Positions 63,351 through 64,000 of a DNA stretch of 64,000 nucleotides are shown piece after piece. Source of the stretch: Olsenella uli DSM 7084 (lineage in GTDB: Bacteria > Actinomycetota > Coriobacteriia > Coriobacteriales > Atopobiaceae); NCBI RefSeq assembly GCF_000143845.1, contig NC_014363.1, positions 62,001 through 126,000 of the forward strand, in the 5' to 3' direction. The position numbers were made by a program, and so were the translations under genes. Numbering within the stretch: the first letter of the stretch is position 1; every line of letters begins with the position of its first letter. The notes beneath the pieces were generated by a model, which saw only the letters and a list, made by a program, of their open reading frames with translations, did not search any database and had not been told where the DNA came from.

Positions 63351-64000
63351 ATGATTATTAATCTTCGTGATATATGCGCTGTGGCTGAACAGAACAATAT
63401 GGCCATTGCATCCTTCAACGTCCCGAGCTTTGAAGCCCTGAGGGCTGCTATTGATGTTGCTGAGGAAACTGACCATCCCGTTATCCTGAGCCACGCTGAA
63501 GGACACGAACCTCTTGCGCCCCTAGATTCCATTGGGCCTGTCATGGTTGCACTTGCGGAGCGTTCGAGTGCCATGCTGTGTGTCCACCTGGATCACTGCG
63601 AGCATCTTTCTTACATGCGGCGCGCCCTTGAGATTGGCTTTACCGGCGCTATGTATGATGGGTCCTTCGAGCCGTATGAAGTCAACCTTGAGAATTCTCA
63701 GCGTGCCGCAGAAATGTGCTCTGGCTTTGACTGTGGTATCGAATGCGAGCTTGGCTCAATGGGATCGCGAGAGGCAGGTCAACGCGACGAGGGTGGCACT
63801 GCCGAGGAGTCGGGCGCAGTATACACAGACCCTGACCAGGCAGCAGACTTCATCGCATCAACGGGCACGGATATTCTTGCCTGCTCGTTTGGCACGGTAC
63901 ACGGGATTTACAAGGGTGAACCGCACCTTAACTTCAAGGTCCTTACTGACATCCGGGACCGCGTAAAGATTCCACTGGTCATGCATGGAGGCTCGGGCGT
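63351..64000 (+). CDS. Class II fructose/tagatose-bisphosphate-type aldolase (3' end outside window)
   Basis: About 216 residues are visible. The start is ATG 63351 with AGGAG 5-6 bases upstream. It matches the GatY/KbaY/FbaA family: IASFNVPSFEALRAAIDVAE, VHLDHCEH (zinc His and Asp), IECELGSMG, CSFGTVHGIYKG and VMHGGSG. It lies 35 bases after the FucA-type aldolase, so both are in one transcript. The window ends before the C-terminus. An insert-like EEGGTAEES stretch is normal for the family. Divergence from the aldolase at 13482 argues for a different substrate. Confidence 0.88.
   Translation, partial: MIINLRDICAVAEQNNMAIASFNVPSFEALRAAIDVAEETDHPVILSHAEGHEPLAPLDSIGPVMVALAERSSAMLCVHLDHCEHLSYMRRALEIGFTGAMYDGSFEPYEVNLENSQRAAEMCSGFDCGIECELGSMGSREAGQRDEGGTAEESGAVYTDPDQAADFIASTGTDILACSFGTVHGIYKGEPHLNFKVLTDIRDRVKIPLVMHGGSG

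Overview
The window is a GC-rich, densely coded piece of chromosome from an anaerobic, sugar-fermenting actinobacterium. It is most likely a member of the Coriobacteriia (Olsenella/Atopobiaceae-like). The clues are a dnaK-grpE-dnaJ-hspR operon with an HspR-type repressor, many PTS sugar transporters of the ascorbate and galactitol families, an acetyl-CoA-type MetA, and GTG starts with strong GGAGG sites. This placement is inferred from gene content; no 16S or other marker is present.

Layout. (1) 1-8693: the end of an MgtE-like protein, then a sugar block made of a fructose-6-phosphate aldolase, a DeoR repressor, an ascorbate-type PTS (EIIA, EIIC, EIIB), a transketolase split into two genes, and deoxyribose-phosphate aldolase. 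(2) 8824-13281: a membrane-anchored family 3 glycosidase with its domains in reverse order, LemA, tRNA-Ser(UGA) and tadA. (3) 13364-19477: a second ascorbate-type PTS operon with class II aldolase, PfkB kinase and GntR regulator, followed by an unknown protein and a P-loop kinase. (4) 19561-28322: threonine dehydratase, RlmI-like methyltransferase, CstA, DEAD-box helicase, MetA and a phosphodiesterase. (5) 28323-41035: the heat-shock region, with dnaK-grpE-dnaJ-hspR, an SPFH/ribbon-helix-helix pair, clpB, a PASTA protein and hsp20. Repeated CTTAG/CTAAG half-sites lie upstream of dnaK, clpB and hsp20. (6) 41237-57512: mostly housekeeping genes (WalJ-like hydrolase, tilS-hpt-ftsH, aminotransferase, PHP phosphoesterase, sirtuin, patatin, xth, folE, fused folP-folK, a BirA-like protein, coaX, rpmE), interrupted by a deletion scar that joins remnants of pepT and a YfcC-type transporter. 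(7) 57839-64000: a GntR-controlled galactitol-family PTS cluster with its own triosephosphate-isomerase homologue, a YjbQ protein and two aldolases; the last gene runs off the window.

The three sugar clusters share a logic: PTS uptake gives a phosphorylated sugar, and locally encoded aldolases, kinase, transketolase or isomerase turn it into triose phosphates. The substrates cannot be read from sequence. The most unusual items are the third PTS cluster, whose codon use is a mosaic; the permuted, doubly anchored GH3 enzyme; a two-hairpin repeat element present twice; a BirA homologue without its catalytic motif beside coaX; ribosomal protein L31 with a doubled length and a twin-hairpin leader; and disordered inserts in several otherwise standard proteins.
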